Assembly: GCF_019449275.2 (NCBI RefSeq)
Contig: NZ_JAHZQZ020000002.1
Coordinates: forward strand, 62,001-126,000
Length of the DNA: 64,000 nt
Reading direction: 5' to 3'
From: Microbacterium sp. HD4P20
GTDB lineage: Bacteria > Actinomycetota > Actinomycetes > Actinomycetales > Microbacteriaceae
The position numbers were made by a program, and so were the translations under genes. The notes beneath the pieces are model-generated. The model did no database searches and had not been told where the DNA came from. It saw nothing but the letters and a program-made list of their open reading frames with translations. Numbering within the stretch: position 1 is the stretch's first letter; each line of letters opens with the position of its first letter. Shown one piece after another: positions 24,478 through 33,796 of this stretch.

Positions 24478-25598
24478 TGCCCATCCCCGCGCACCCTCCC
24501 CGCAGCACCGACACTCTGCGCGGAGCCTCGGGGCGCGGGGGATCGGCCGACGACGCGCGGGAGGCGGCAGCGTTCGCCGCCCGTGCGTCGTACGGCCGCC
24601 TCCTGGCTCTGATCGCCGCGTCCACGGGGGACGTGGCGCTCGCCGAGGACGCCCTCGCCGACGCCTTCGAGAGGGCGCTGACGACATGGCCGGATGCCGG
24701 CATCCCCGCCAATCCCGAAGGATGGCTGCTCACCGTGGCCCGCAATCGCCTGCGCGACCTGTTCCGCTCCGCCGCCCACCGCACCGGCACGCCCCTCGAC
24801 GATTCCTTGGAGGCGACGCTCGCCGACCCGGATCGACTCGACCCGTCGGACGTTCTCGAGCGACACGACGCGATCCCCGACAAGCGGCTCGAGCTGCTCT
24901 TCGCGTGCGCCCACCCCGCGATCGACCCGGGTATCCGCACGCCGCTCATGCTGCAGACGGTGCTCGGCTTCGAGGCCGCGGATGTCGCGCGGGCCTTCGG
25001 AGTGGGGCCGACGACGATGGCGCAGCGACTGGTGCGGGCGAAGCGCCGCATCCGCGATACGGGCATCCCGTTCCGGGTGCCGACGCGCGCCGACATGCCC
25101 GCCCGCCTCGAGGCGGTGCTCGAGGCGATCTACGGCGCATACGCGATCGACTGGCTCGACGATGTCCGTCATGCGCAGGCCGGCGATCCGCGCTTGACGA
25201 TCGCCGACGAAGCCCGGTGGCTGGCCGTGCTGACGGCGAGCCTGCTCGAGGACGAGCCCGAGGCCTGGGGCCTGGCCGCGCTCCTCAGCTACGCGCAATC
25301 GCGGGTTCCGGCCCGCTCGAGCCGGCCCTGGCCGCCGCTCGACGAGCAGGACCCCGCGCTGTGGGACCGGGCGCTCATCGCCGAGGCCGCCGCGCTCCTG
25401 CGCCGTGCATCAGCTCTGGGCCGGCCGCTCGGCCGGTTTCAGCTCGAGGCGGCGATCCAGGCCGTGCACTGCGATCGCGCCCGCACCGGGATGCTGGATG
25501 CCCAAGCGCTCGTGAAGCTCTACCGCGGGCTCGTCGCGATCGCCCCCACCGACGGCGCCCGCGCCGCCCTCGCCGCCGCCGAGGCCCGCCTGGTCTGA
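24477..25598 (+). CDS. ECF42-type RNA polymerase sigma factor
   Basis: Extracytoplasmic-function sigma factor, 373 aa. Region 2 (LAEDALADAFERALTTWPDAGIPANPEGWLLTVARNRLRDLFR) and region 4 (LMLQTVLGFEAADVARAFGVGPTTMAQRLVRAKRRIRD) are followed by a C-terminal extension of about 180 residues with LYRGLVAIAPTDG and GRPLGRFQLEAAIQAVH. This extension is the mark of ECF42 and is thought to replace an anti-sigma factor. The adjacent DGPF gene supports the group. The DNA-binding target is not visible. Confidence 0.93.
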   Translation: MPIPAHPPRSTDTLRGASGRGGSADDAREAAAFAARASYGRLLALIAASTGDVALAEDALADAFERALTTWPDAGIPANPEGWLLTVARNRLRDLFRSAAHRTGTPLDDSLEATLADPDRLDPSDVLERHDAIPDKRLELLFACAHPAIDPGIRTPLMLQTVLGFEAADVARAFGVGPTTMAQRLVRAKRRIRDTGIPFRVPTRADMPARLEAVLEAIYGAYAIDWLDDVRHAQAGDPRLTIADEARWLAVLTASLLEDEPEAWGLAALLSYAQSRVPARSSRPWPPLDEQDPALWDRALIAEAAALLRRASALGRPLGRFQLEAAIQAVHCDRARTGMLDAQALVKLYRGLVAIAPTDGARAALAAAEARLV

Positions 25599-25637
25599 CC
25601 CCTCGCGGTCGCCCCCGGCATCCCCACCTCCCCTGCC

Positions 25638-25820
25638 GAGAACGTACGTCCTCGCCGAAACCGCACGCTGCCGGCGCCGGGGACGTACGTACTCGGCGAG
25701 AACGCACGTACTCGACGGGGCAGGGGGCGAAGGAACTCGGCGAGAACGCACGTACTCGACGGGGCAGGGGGCGAAGGAACTCCGCGAGAACGTACGTCCT
25801 CGACGGGGCAAGAGGGAGAG
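25638..25820. repeat. 44-bp tandem array between convergent sigma and folD genes
   Basis: Two nearly identical 44-bp units (25698-25741 and 25742-25785, one or two differences) flanked by a diverged unit before (25638-25697) and a partial one after (from 25786). The recurring core is GAGAACG(C/T)ACGT(A/C)CTCG, a near-palindrome around ACGTACGT, followed by a GGGGCAGGGGGCGAAGGAAC spacer. It begins about 40 bp after the sigma stop and ends close to the folD stop. Unrelated in sequence to the array at 11.3 kb but in the same kind of place. Confidence 0.93.
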
Positions 25821-25835
25821 GGATCGAGGGATGCC

Positions 25836-26717
25836 TCAGCCGGCGGCGCGCTCGGCGGCCTCGACGACGTTCGTCATGAGCAGGGCGACGGTCATCGGGC
25901 CCACACCGCCGGGGTTGGGCGAGAGCCAGCCGGCGACCTCGGCGACGTCGGGATGCACGTCGCCGTGGATCTTCGACTTGCCCGTCTCGGGGTCTCTCTC
26001 GCGTGTGACGCCGACGTCGAGCACCGCAGCGCCGGGCTTGACGTCCTCGGCGCGGACGATGTGCTTGACACCCGCCGCCCCCACGATGACATCGGCCTGG
26101 CGAAGGTGATGGCCGAGGTGGGTCGTGCCGGTATGGGTCAGAGTGACCGTGGCGTTGTACTCCCGGCGCGTCAGCAGCAGGCCGATCGAGCGGCCGATCG
26201 TCACACCGCGGCCAACCACCACGACGTGCTTGCCGGCCAGGTCGTACCCGTTGCGCACCAGCAGCTCGATCACGCCGCGCGGAGTGCAAGGCAGGGGCGA
26301 AGTGATCGGGGTGTTCACGTTCAGCACGAGGCGGCCGAGGTTGGTGGGGTGCAGGCCGTCGGCATCCTTGGACGGATCGATGCGCTCGAGGATCGCGTCG
26401 GTGTCGAGGTGCTTCGGCAGCGGCAGCTGCACGATGTAGCCGTGGCACGCCGGGTCGGCATTGAGCTCGTCGATCAGGGCCTCGACCTGCTCCTGGGTCG
26501 CGTCCGCGGGCAGCTCGCGCTGAATCGAGTTCATGCCGATCGCCTCGGACTGCTTATGCTTCATGCCGACATACAGCTGGGATGCCGGGTCGGCGCCGAC
26601 CAGCACGGTCGCGATGCCCGGCACGATGCCGCGTTCACGGAGTGCAGCGACCCGTTCGGCGAGTTCGCTCTTGATCGCGTCGGCGGCTGCCCGCCCATCG
26701 AGGACGCGTGCTGTCAT
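25836..26717 (-). CDS. folD: Methylenetetrahydrofolate dehydrogenase/cyclohydrolase FolD
   Basis: Bifunctional FolD, 293 aa, interconverting 5,10-methylene-, methenyl- and 10-formyl-tetrahydrofolate. Motifs: [17 protein letters not shown] (catalytic Lys), [50 protein letters not shown] (dinucleotide site) and [16 protein letters not shown]. It lies 87 bp downstream of glyA on the same strand and may share its riboswitch-controlled transcript. One-carbon units released by the LigM-like enzyme could enter here, but that link is inference. Confidence 0.97.
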   Translation of the reverse strand: MTARVLDGRAAADAIKSELAERVAALRERGIVPGIATVLVGADPASQLYVGMKHKQSEAIGMNSIQRELPADATQEQVEALIDELNADPACHGYIVQLPLPKHLDTDAILERIDPSKDADGLHPTNLGRLVLNVNTPITSPLPCTPRGVIELLVRNGYDLAGKHVVVVGRGVTIGRSIGLLLTRREYNATVTLTHTGTTHLGHHLRQADVIVGAAGVKHIVRAEDVKPGAAVLDVGVTRERDPETGKSKIHGDVHPDVAEVAGWLSPNPGGVGPMTVALLMTNVVEAAERAAG

Positions 26718-26804
26718 ATTGTGCTCCTTCGCGGTCGCGCGGAGAACCCGCGGCTCACATAACTATGGTCATAGGTACTTGCTCGAGGCAAGCGCCGAGG
26801 CGAG

Positions 26805-28079
26805 TCAGTAGTGCAGGCCGGGGTACAGCGGGAACGCCGCCGTCAGGGCTGCGACGCGCAAGCGCAGCGCCGCGACGTCGGCATCGGGAAGCAGAGCGAG
26901 CGCGATGATGTCGGCCACCTCGGTGAATTCGGCATCCCCGAACCCGCGGGTGGCAAGCGCCGGCGTGCCGATACGCAGACCCGACGTGACCATGGGCGGC
27001 CGGGGGTCGTTCGGCACGGCGTTGCGGTTCACGGTGATGTGGATCTCGTGCAGCAGGTCCTCGGCCTGCTTGCCGTCGATCTGCGCGTTGCGCAGGTCGA
27101 CCAGCACGAGGTGCACGTCGGTGCCTCCCGAGCGGACCGAGATACCGGCATCCGCCACGTCTTGCTGCGACAGCCGATCGGCGAGGATGCGCGCACCGCG
27201 CAGCACCCGCTGCTGCCGCTCGGCGAACTCCGGGGTGGCGGCGAGCTTGAAGGCCGTCGCCTTCGCCGCGATCACGTGCATGAGCGGTCCGCCCTGCTGG
27301 CCGGGGAACACCGCGGTGTTGATCTTCTTGGCCAGATCCGGGTCGTTGGTGAGGATGAACCCCGAGCGCGGACCGCCGATCGTCTTGTGCACCGTCGACG
27401 ACACGACGTGCGCGTGGGGCACCGGGTTGGGGTGCAGCCCCGCGGCGACCAGTCCCGCGAAGTGCGCCATGTCGACCCACAGGTAGGCGCCGACTTCGTC
27501 GGCGATCTCGCGGAAACGCGCGAAGTCGAGCTGACGCGGGTACGCAGACCAGCCCGCGATGATGACCTTGGGCCTGTTCTCACGGGCCAGGCGCGCCACC
27601 TCGTCCATGTCGACGGTCGAGGTCTCGGGATCGACGCCGTAGGCGACGATGTTGTACAGGCGGCCCGAGAAGTTGATCTTCATGCCGTGCGTGAGGTGGC
27701 CGCCCTGGTCGAGCGACAGGCCGAGCAGCGTGTCGCCGGGGCGCGCGATCGCGTGCAGCACCGCGGCATTCGCAGTGGCTCCGGAATGGGGCTGGACGTT
27801 CGCGAACTGGGCGCCGAAGAGGGCCTTGGCTCGCTCGATCGCCAGCTCCTCGGCGACGTCGACTTCTTCACAGCCGCCGTAGTAGCGTCGGCCCGGGTAG
27901 CCCTCGGCGTACTTGTTGGTCAGCACCGAGCCCTGCGACTCGAGCACCGAGACCGGCACGAAATTCTCAGAGGCGATCATCTCGAGGTAGCCGCGCTGGC
28001 GTTCCAGCTCGCGCTCGAGGACCTGCGCGATCTCGGGGTCGACCTCGGCGAGGGGTGCGTTGAAGAACTGATCGGTCAT
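26805..28079 (-). CDS. glyA: Serine hydroxymethyltransferase GlyA
   Basis: PLP enzyme, 424 aa, converting serine plus tetrahydrofolate to glycine plus methylene-tetrahydrofolate. Visible: [66 protein letters not shown] and the PLP lysine in [16 protein letters not shown]. Length is normal. The 5' leader carries a ZTP riboswitch, so expression should rise when ZTP accumulates because 10-formyl-tetrahydrofolate is short. folD follows. Confidence 0.98.
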   Translation of the reverse strand: MTDQFFNAPLAEVDPEIAQVLERELERQRGYLEMIASENFVPVSVLESQGSVLTNKYAEGYPGRRYYGGCEEVDVAEELAIERAKALFGAQFANVQPHSGATANAAVLHAIARPGDTLLGLSLDQGGHLTHGMKINFSGRLYNIVAYGVDPETSTVDMDEVARLARENRPKVIIAGWSAYPRQLDFARFREIADEVGAYLWVDMAHFAGLVAAGLHPNPVPHAHVVSSTVHKTIGGPRSGFILTNDPDLAKKINTAVFPGQQGGPLMHVIAAKATAFKLAATPEFAERQQRVLRGARILADRLSQQDVADAGISVRSGGTDVHLVLVDLRNAQIDGKQAEDLLHEIHITVNRNAVPNDPRPPMVTSGLRIGTPALATRGFGDAEFTEVADIIALALLPDADVAALRLRVAALTAAFPLYPGLHY

Positions 28080-28127
28080 GCGATCTCCTGACTACGGCGT
28101 TCGGTGCGGCACGGGGTGCCGGGATTC

Positions 28128-28212
28128 ACATCGGCCCAGGCGTGCGGTCGAATGCCGTTGTCGGTCGCTCCCCGGTGGTTGCCCACCTCAACGCCAGTCG
28201 CGACGTCCCGAG
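28128..28212 (-). ncRNA. ZTP (pfl) riboswitch in glyA leader
   Basis: On the minus strand the leader reads GGGACGTCGCGACTGGCG, then the hairpin GGTGG-GCAA-CCACC followed directly by GGGGAGC, and about 30 nt later CCGCACGCCTGGGC. These are the three invariant blocks of the pfl motif in order and spacing: the CGACUGGCG subdomain, the CCACCGGGGAGC junction, and the CGCCUGGGC pseudoknot strand. A TATGCT -10 box (28211-28216) places the transcription start just before the aptamer. The expression platform, in the remaining 50 nt before the ATG, is not obvious; translational control is possible. Confidence 0.93.
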
Positions 28213-28238
28213 CATAGCCGATAGGGTGGGCCGCACGC

Positions 28239-28265
28239 ATTTGTTAGGACGCTTTACACGCAAAC
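28239..28265. promoter_or_regulatory. Candidate ROK-repressor operator upstream of GH20 gene
   Basis: ATTTGTTAGGA-CGCTT-TACACGCAAAC ends 10 bp before the GTG start of the hexosaminidase. It aligns without gaps to the 27-bp palindrome in front of the ROK regulator gene at 40092-40118 (19 of 27 identical by hand count), which suggests common control. Confidence 0.65.
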
Positions 28266-28275
28266 TGGAGACATC

Positions 28276-29823
28276 GTGCCGCTACCCGCCGTCGTTCCCC
28301 TCCCGGCCTCCATCGAGGCAACGGGGACCGCGTTCACGCTCGGCGCGACAACGGTGATCGAGGGCGAACCGGATGCCGCAGCGGCGCTGGCCGCGGTTGT
28401 CCGGGCACGAACCGGTCTCAGCCTCGGCACCACGGACGGTCCGGGTGAGTACTCCGGTTCCGGCACCCGCATCTCGCTGCGCCTCGCGCCCGGTCGGGCT
28501 GCGGAGTCGTATCGCCTCGTCGTCGCCGACGGTGAGATCCTCATCACCGGTGCCGACGCGGCCGGCCTGTTCTACGGCGTGCAGACGCTCGGCCAGCTCC
28601 TCAGCCCCGCCGGCGAGGACTGGATCGTCCCCGGGACCGTGATCGAGGACGCCCCGCGTTTCTCCTACCGCGGCGTGATGCTCGACGTCGCGCGCCACTT
28701 CCACCCGGTCTCGACGGTGAAGGCCTACATCGATCGCGCCGCCTCGCTGAAGTTCAACGCCCTGCATCTGCACCTCACCGACGATCAGGGCTGGCGCGTC
28801 CACCTCGATTCGCGCCCCGAGCTCACCGCGCTCGCGAGCGGAACGGCCGTGGGTGGCGGCGCCGCTGATCAGCACAGCGGCGGCTTCTACTCGAAGGCGG
28901 ACTACCGCGAGATCGTCGAATACGCGGCATCCCGTCATGTCACGGTCGTGCCCGAGGTCGACATGCCCGGACACACGCATGCCGTGGGACTGGCGTATCC
29001 GAACCTCGCGGAGGCACCGGCGCTGAGCGACGAGATCCGCGAGACGGCCCGTGTGCACGGCGGCGGGCTGCCGGTCGCCGGCAGCCCGTACCAGGGCATC
29101 GCGGTGGGGTTCTCGTCGCTGAACGTGCACGACGAGGCGACCTATGACTTCGTCGCCGACGTCTTCGGCGAGCTCGCGGCCATGACACCCGGCCCGTACC
29201 TGCACTTCGGAGGCGACGAAGCGCTGGGCACGGCCCCCGAGGACTTCGCGACCTTCGTCTCGCGCGTGAGCGACATCATCGCCCACCTGGGCAAGATCCC
29301 GGTGGCCTGGCACGAGGCCGGCGCGGCGCGGGATATCGCGGATACGACGATCGGCCAGTACTGGGGCTACGTCTCGCCCACGGACGGCATGGACGACCGC
29401 GCCCGCGCGTTCGTGGCGAACGGCTCCCAGCTGATCCTCTCCCCCGCCGACGCGATCTACCTCGACATGAAGTACCCGGCGGGTCCGTCCCTGGGCCTCG
29501 ACTGGGCGAACGGACCGACCAGCGTCGAGCGGGCGTACACGTGGGAGCCGTCGGCCGTCATCGCGGGCATCGACGACACCGACATCCTCGGTGTCGAGGC
29601 GCCACTGTGGACCGAGACGGTCCACGACCTCGCGGGCATCGACCTCCTGGCCTTTCCGCGTATCGCCGCCGCGGCCGAAGCGGCCTGGTCGCCACCGACC
29701 GGGACCAGCGAGCTGCGCACCTGGGCGTCGTTCCGCGAGCGCGTCGGCGCCCTCGGCCCGCTGTGGTCGAGTCTGGGCATCGGGTTCCACCCGTCCGACG
29801 AGATCCCCTGGGTCGCCGAATGA
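28276..29823 (+). CDS. Beta-N-acetylhexosaminidase, GH20
   Basis: Glycoside hydrolase family 20 enzyme, 515 aa, releasing N-acetylglucosamine from chitooligosaccharides or related glycans. The N-terminal GH20b domain (1-125) is followed by the catalytic barrel: FSYRGVMLDVARHFHPV, LHLHLTDDQGWR, VVPEVDMPGHTHA and the catalytic Asp314-Glu315 pair in HFGGDEAL; WTETVHDLAGIDLLAFPRIAAAAEAAW is the C-terminal substrate-site stretch. There is no signal peptide, so it acts in the cytoplasm on imported sugars. The GTG at 28276 has CTGGAGA upstream. nagA overlaps its stop by 4 bp. Confidence 0.95.
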   Translation: MPLPAVVPLPASIEATGTAFTLGATTVIEGEPDAAAALAAVVRARTGLSLGTTDGPGEYSGSGTRISLRLAPGRAAESYRLVVADGEILITGADAAGLFYGVQTLGQLLSPAGEDWIVPGTVIEDAPRFSYRGVMLDVARHFHPVSTVKAYIDRAASLKFNALHLHLTDDQGWRVHLDSRPELTALASGTAVGGGAADQHSGGFYSKADYREIVEYAASRHVTVVPEVDMPGHTHAVGLAYPNLAEAPALSDEIRETARVHGGGLPVAGSPYQGIAVGFSSLNVHDEATYDFVADVFGELAAMTPGPYLHFGGDEALGTAPEDFATFVSRVSDIIAHLGKIPVAWHEAGAARDIADTTIGQYWGYVSPTDGMDDRARAFVANGSQLILSPADAIYLDMKYPAGPSLGLDWANGPTSVERAYTWEPSAVIAGIDDTDILGVEAPLWTETVHDLAGIDLLAFPRIAAAAEAAWSPPTGTSELRTWASFRERVGALGPLWSSLGIGFHPSDEIPWVAE

Positions 29824-30965
29824 GCACCCTCGTCCATTCGGTGCGCCTGTTCGGGGCGACCGGTTCCGACCCCGACGACGCGAACTGCTGGGTGCTCTTC
29901 GACGGCGGCCGGGTCGCCGCTGTCGGCTCCGGCGGTCCGCGGCCGACGGCCGACGAGATCGTCGACGGCGAGAACGGATGCCTCGTCCCGGGCTTCATCG
30001 ACATCCACGGCCACGGCGGGGGCGGCGTGAGCTTCGACGAGGGTCCCGAGGCGATCCGCGTGGGGCGTGCCGTCCATCGCGCGCACGGCACGACGCGCGC
30101 GGTCATCTCGCTGGTCACCGCTTCCATCGACGACCTCGCCGCACAGATCGCGATGATCGCCGACCTGTGTGAGACGGATGCCACGATCCTGGGATCCCAC
30201 CTGGAGGGGCCGTTCCTGGATCCTGGGCACAAGGGCGCTCACTCCGAAGCACTGCTGCAGACGCCCGACGCGGCATCCGTGGATCGCCTGCTCGAGGCCG
30301 GCCGCGGCACCATCCGGCAGGTGACCCTGGCACCCGAGCTGCCGGGCGCCGACGACGCGATCCGCCGGTTCACCGCTGCGGGAGTGGCCGTAGCCGTGGG
30401 GCACACCGCAGCCGACACCGCAGAGACCAGACGTGCCTTCGAGGCCGGTGCGACGCTGCTCACCCACGCCTTCAACGCGATGCACGGCATCCATCACCGT
30501 GCCCCCGGGCCGGTGGTCGCCGCTCTGCGCGACGAGCGCGTCACGATCGAGGTCATCGCGGACGGCGTGCACGTGGATCTCGACCTCATCGCGACCCTCT
30601 TCGCCGCCGCACCTGGCCGCGTCGCCCTCGTCACCGACGCGATGGCGGCGGCGGGCGCGCAGGACGGGAACTATGAGCTGGGCGGTCTGGCGGTGCGGGT
30701 CACCGGCGGCGTGGCACGGCTCGAGGACGGCGGCGCGATCGCGGCTTCGACCCTCACCCAGGACGCGGCCGTGCGTCGTGTCGTCGGGGCCGGCGTGCCG
30801 CCGTCGATCGCGTTCGCTGCGGCATCTTCGGTGCCCGCCCGGGCGATCGGGCGTCCGGACCTAGGCCGGCTCGACATCGGCGCCGCCGCCGACGCGGTGC
30901 TGCTGACCCCGCAACTGCACGTGCGGGCCGTCTGGGTCGACGGGGCGGCGAGCGCGTCGCCGTGA
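29820..30965 (+). CDS. nagA: N-acetylglucosamine-6-phosphate deacetylase NagA
   Basis: Amidohydrolase-superfamily deacetylase, 381 aa, giving glucosamine-6-phosphate plus acetate. Visible: PGFIDIHGHGGGGVSF, GSHLEGPFLDPGHKGAH (metal Glu), AVGHTAADT, THAFNAMHGIHHRAPG, IADGVHVD and VTDAMAAAG (catalytic Asp). It overlaps the GH20 stop (ATGA), so the two are one transcript under the ROK-type operator. The product feeds NagB, encoded at 33.8-34.6 kb. Confidence 0.96.
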   Translation: MSTLVHSVRLFGATGSDPDDANCWVLFDGGRVAAVGSGGPRPTADEIVDGENGCLVPGFIDIHGHGGGGVSFDEGPEAIRVGRAVHRAHGTTRAVISLVTASIDDLAAQIAMIADLCETDATILGSHLEGPFLDPGHKGAHSEALLQTPDAASVDRLLEAGRGTIRQVTLAPELPGADDAIRRFTAAGVAVAVGHTAADTAETRRAFEAGATLLTHAFNAMHGIHHRAPGPVVAALRDERVTIEVIADGVHVDLDLIATLFAAAPGRVALVTDAMAAAGAQDGNYELGGLAVRVTGGVARLEDGGAIAASTLTQDAAVRRVVGAGVPPSIAFAAASSVPARAIGRPDLGRLDIGAAADAVLLTPQLHVRAVWVDGAASASP

Positions 30966-30971
30966 GATGTA

Positions 30972-31016
30972 GGCGGGGCCGGAGGTCCCTCCCCCGAGTT
31001 TCCTCCGAGCCCCGCC
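30972..31016 (+). terminator. Terminator hairpin after nagA
   Basis: GGCGGGGCCGGAGG (30972-30985) pairs with CCTCCGAGCCCCGCC (31002-31016, one bulged base) around a 16-nt loop, 7 nt after the nagA stop. A second, weaker stem (GTGCGC...GCGCAC) follows near 31047-31080. The rest of the 302-bp gap to 31268 shows no gene; at its right end a TAAACT -10 box serves the next gene. Confidence 0.75.
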
Positions 31017-31267
31017 AGAGTCCGCGGCGATGCCGCGGAGCGGTGCGCTTCGCCATGCCCCCGCACGAGCGGGGCGCACCCCTCTGATGAAAGAGACTCC
31101 GGAGCGGCACATTCATGACGCGAGTTCGCGAAAATTCCCCCGGCACTCGAGACCTCGCGGCGGAGCATCCTGATCGAACCGCGCGGAAACACGTCCACGA
31201 CCGCGGCGAGTGCACGGCGGAACGGACCGATCGTCGGCGGCGCGAGGGGCCGTCCTAAACTGGGAGC

Positions 31268-31660
31268 ATGTCCGACACGCCCCACGTCACACCCGCCCGA
31301 CCGGCCGAACCGGCGCCGGGAACGCGGACGCCGTTGACGGCGGTCGACGTCATCGCGTTCCTCTGCGAGATCATCGCGTTCGCGACGCTCGCGCTGTGGG
31401 GCTTCACGATGTGGGCCTTCCCGTGGAACGTCGTCGCCGGCATCGCCGCCCCCGTGGCCGCGATCCTCGCGTGGGCGCTGTTCGTGTCGCCGCGAGCCGT
31501 CTTCGACGTCCACCCCTTCGTGCGGGCGATCGTCGAGCTCCTCGTGTACGCATCCGCGATGGTCGCGTGGTGGATGATGGGCAACGCCTGGATCGGTCTG
31601 GCGTTCGGCCTGGTCGCGGTGACCGTCGGCGTCATCGCCGGACGCCGCCGACTCTCGTGA
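31268..31660 (+). CDS. YrdB/DUF2568-family small membrane protein
   Basis: Four-helix membrane protein, 130 aa, matching DUF2568 (YrdB): an N-terminal Pro-rich tail, then AFLCEIIAFATLALWGF, the conserved WNVVAGIAAPVAAILAWALFVSPRA, PFVRAIVELLVYASAMVAWW and a final helix. Function of the family is unknown. A TAAACT -10 box ends 6 nt before the ATG, which suggests a leaderless mRNA. The glycolate-oxidase-like gene overlaps its stop (TGATG). Confidence 0.85.
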   Translation: MSDTPHVTPARPAEPAPGTRTPLTAVDVIAFLCEIIAFATLALWGFTMWAFPWNVVAGIAAPVAAILAWALFVSPRAVFDVHPFVRAIVELLVYASAMVAWWMMGNAWIGLAFGLVAVTVGVIAGRRRLS

Positions 31661-33051
31661 TGGTGCCCGGCTCGGATGTCGTGGCGCTCCTGCGCGACGC
31701 ACTCGGCGATCGCGTCGACACATCGCCGGCGGCACTGGCCGCGGCACGGGCCGACAAGTCCGGGCACGCGGCATCCGGCCTGCCCCTCGCCGTCGTGCGT
31801 GCGCGCTCGGTCGAGGATGTCCAGCAGACGCTGCGGATCGCGACGGCCACCGCCACTCCGGTGGTGACGCGCGGCGCCGGCACAGGTCTGGCCGGCGGCG
31901 CGAACGCGGGCCGCGGCGAGATCGCCCTCTCGCTGCGAGAGATGGACCGGCTGCTCGAAGTGCACGCCGACGACCTGCTCGCCGTCGTCGAACCGGGCAT
32001 TCTCAACGCCGACCTCAACGCCGCGCTCTCTCAGCACGGACTGTGGTGGGCACCCGACCCCGCAAGCCGGGCCATCTCGACGGTCGGCGGCAACATCGCG
32101 ACGGGAGCCGGCGGGCTGCTGTGCACCAAGTACGGCGTGGTTCGGGATGCCGTCCTCGGCGTGGATCTGGTGCTCGCCGACGGCCGGCTCCTGCGGCTCG
32201 GGCATCGCACCGTGAAGGGTGTCACGGGCCTGGACCTCACGTCGCTCGTGATCGGGTCGGAGGGGACGCTGGGTGTCATCGTCGGCGCCACGCTGAAGCT
32301 GCGTCGCCTCGTGCCCGGTGACGTGTGCACCGTTGCAGCCACCTTCCCCGATGTGCGCACCGCGGCCGAGGCATCCGCCGCCGTCACCGCATCCGGAGTG
32401 CAGCCGGCGATCATGGAGCTGATGGATGCCGCATCCCTGGCCGCCGTGCATGCGCTGCTGTCGCTGGAATCGCCCACACCGGGCGCGGCACAGTTGACGA
32501 TCCAGACCGACGGCCCGGCCGCCGCCACGGAAGCCGATCTGATCGCCGGTGTGCTGCGCACCGCCGGCGGCACCGTGGCGGTGTCGCACGATCGCGAAGA
32601 GGGTGAGAGGCTGCTCGCGATCCGCCGCTCGATGCATCCCGCGATGGAGTCCCTCGGCACGGCCCTGATCGAGGACGTGTCGGTGCCTCGCAGCGCCCTG
32701 CCCGCGATGTTCGACGAGATCGCCCGCGTCGAGCGGCAGCATGGGATGGTGATCCCGACGGTGGCCCACGCCGGGGACGGCAACCTCCACCCCAACTTCA
32801 TCTTCCATGCCGAGCCCGACGAGTTCGGCGTGATCGAGGCGCCGCCGCAGGTGTGGGCGGCCGCCGACGATCTCTTCCGCGCCGCGCTCAGGCTCGGCGG
32901 CACGCTCACCGGCGAGCACGGCGTGGGCGTGCTCAAGCGCCGTTGGCTCGCAGACGAGCTCGGCGACGACCAGTGGGAGCTGCAGCGGCAGATCACACGC
33001 GTCTTCGATCCGCAGGGCATCCTCAACCCGGGCAAGGTCTTCGCGCCCTGA
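31660..33051 (+). CDS. FAD-linked oxidase, GlcD-like (D-lactate/glycolate type)
   Basis: Flavoprotein of 463 aa in the VAO/GlcD family, oxidising a 2-hydroxy acid. The FAD PP-loop region is PVVTRGAGTGLAGGANAGRGEIAL, with STVGGNIATGAGGLLCTKYG and HRTVKGVTGLDLTSLVIGSEGTLGVI; the C-terminal cap shows VAHAGDGNLHPNF and LTGEHGVGVLKRRWL. There is no GlcE or GlcF partner nearby, so it is probably a single-subunit D-lactate/2-hydroxyglutarate-type dehydrogenase. The start ATG at 31660 overlaps the DUF2568 stop; the longer frame from 31210 is not real. Confidence 0.92.
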   Translation: MVPGSDVVALLRDALGDRVDTSPAALAAARADKSGHAASGLPLAVVRARSVEDVQQTLRIATATATPVVTRGAGTGLAGGANAGRGEIALSLREMDRLLEVHADDLLAVVEPGILNADLNAALSQHGLWWAPDPASRAISTVGGNIATGAGGLLCTKYGVVRDAVLGVDLVLADGRLLRLGHRTVKGVTGLDLTSLVIGSEGTLGVIVGATLKLRRLVPGDVCTVAATFPDVRTAAEASAAVTASGVQPAIMELMDAASLAAVHALLSLESPTPGAAQLTIQTDGPAAATEADLIAGVLRTAGGTVAVSHDREEGERLLAIRRSMHPAMESLGTALIEDVSVPRSALPAMFDEIARVERQHGMVIPTVAHAGDGNLHPNFIFHAEPDEFGVIEAPPQVWAAADDLFRAALRLGGTLTGEHGVGVLKRRWLADELGDDQWELQRQITRVFDPQGILNPGKVFAP

Positions 33052-33087
33052 CGCCACCCTCTCGACCGCAGGCGACGGGGCGCACCG

Positions 33088-33765
33088 CTACGAGGCCGGT
33101 GGGTAGACCTGCACCGCGTCGTCGGGCTGGACGGGCTCTCGCGGGGTGGAACCGATGGCCAGGATGCCGAGTAGCAGCGTGCCGAGTGTGTCGAACGCCG
33201 CGGTACCGAACGTCAGCGCGATGAGCTCCCCCTGCCCGATGCCCGCACCGACGGCGGTCACCCACACGTGGGCGAGGACCTGCATGCCGCCAGCGACCCC
33301 GATCACGATGAGCGGCACCCACCGCAGTCGTCCTGGCACAGCGCCCGCCTGCGCAATAACCACGCCGGCGACCACGAGTGCAGCGAGCGAGAGGACCTGG
33401 AGGGATGTCCCCAGCATGACGGTGAGCTGCCGGTCCGCCGCGTCCATCGGAACCACGTTCCAGATCAGTATCGACAGGAACGGCTCGAGGGCGGCCACCA
33501 TCAGCGCGATCACGCCGACAGGACGACGAGCCACCACGCTCCCCTGCCTGCGCACGCCCAGCGCGAAGATGGTCAGCGCGGCTGCCCAGATGAGAGGGAG
33601 CACGACCCCGGCGTGGGGCATGTGGATCGCAGGGGAGCTCGGCCACAGCACGAGCACGGCGTGCACGACGAGCAGCGAGCCGCCGATGACCCACGCGATC
33701 CGGGCGTCCTTGCTCGAGGTCGGGCCCGCGCCGCCTCCGTGGGCGGAGGGCGTGGGGACAGTCAT
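33088..33765 (-). CDS. Membrane protein of unknown function, about six helices
   Basis: Protein of 225 aa with hydrophobic segments at about 24-43, 52-70, 82-104, 118-137, 146-170 and 178-202, a short Ser/Gly-rich N-terminus and a Pro-rich tail. I do not recognise the family. A TAGGCT box (33772-33777) ends 6 nt before the ATG at 33765 with no ribosome site, so it is likely leaderless. It is convergent with the GlcD-like gene. Confidence 0.75.
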   Translation of the reverse strand: MTVPTPSAHGGGAGPTSSKDARIAWVIGGSLLVVHAVLVLWPSSPAIHMPHAGVVLPLIWAAALTIFALGVRRQGSVVARRPVGVIALMVAALEPFLSILIWNVVPMDAADRQLTVMLGTSLQVLSLAALVVAGVVIAQAGAVPGRLRWVPLIVIGVAGGMQVLAHVWVTAVGAGIGQGELIALTFGTAAFDTLGTLLLGILAIGSTPREPVQPDDAVQVYPPAS

Positions 33766-33796
33766 GGCGCCAGCCTAGTTCGAGCTCGATCCCGGC

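Noticed and set aside
28080..28240. Glycine or tetrahydrofolate riboswitch in the glyA leader
   Set aside because: No tandem glycine aptamer signature or THF-aptamer core; the conserved blocks match the ZTP motif instead.
31210..31659. 150-codon N-terminal extension of the GlcD-like oxidase
   Set aside because: It overlaps the DUF2568 gene in another frame and carries no domain; the ATG at 31660 overlapping the DUF2568 stop is the natural start.
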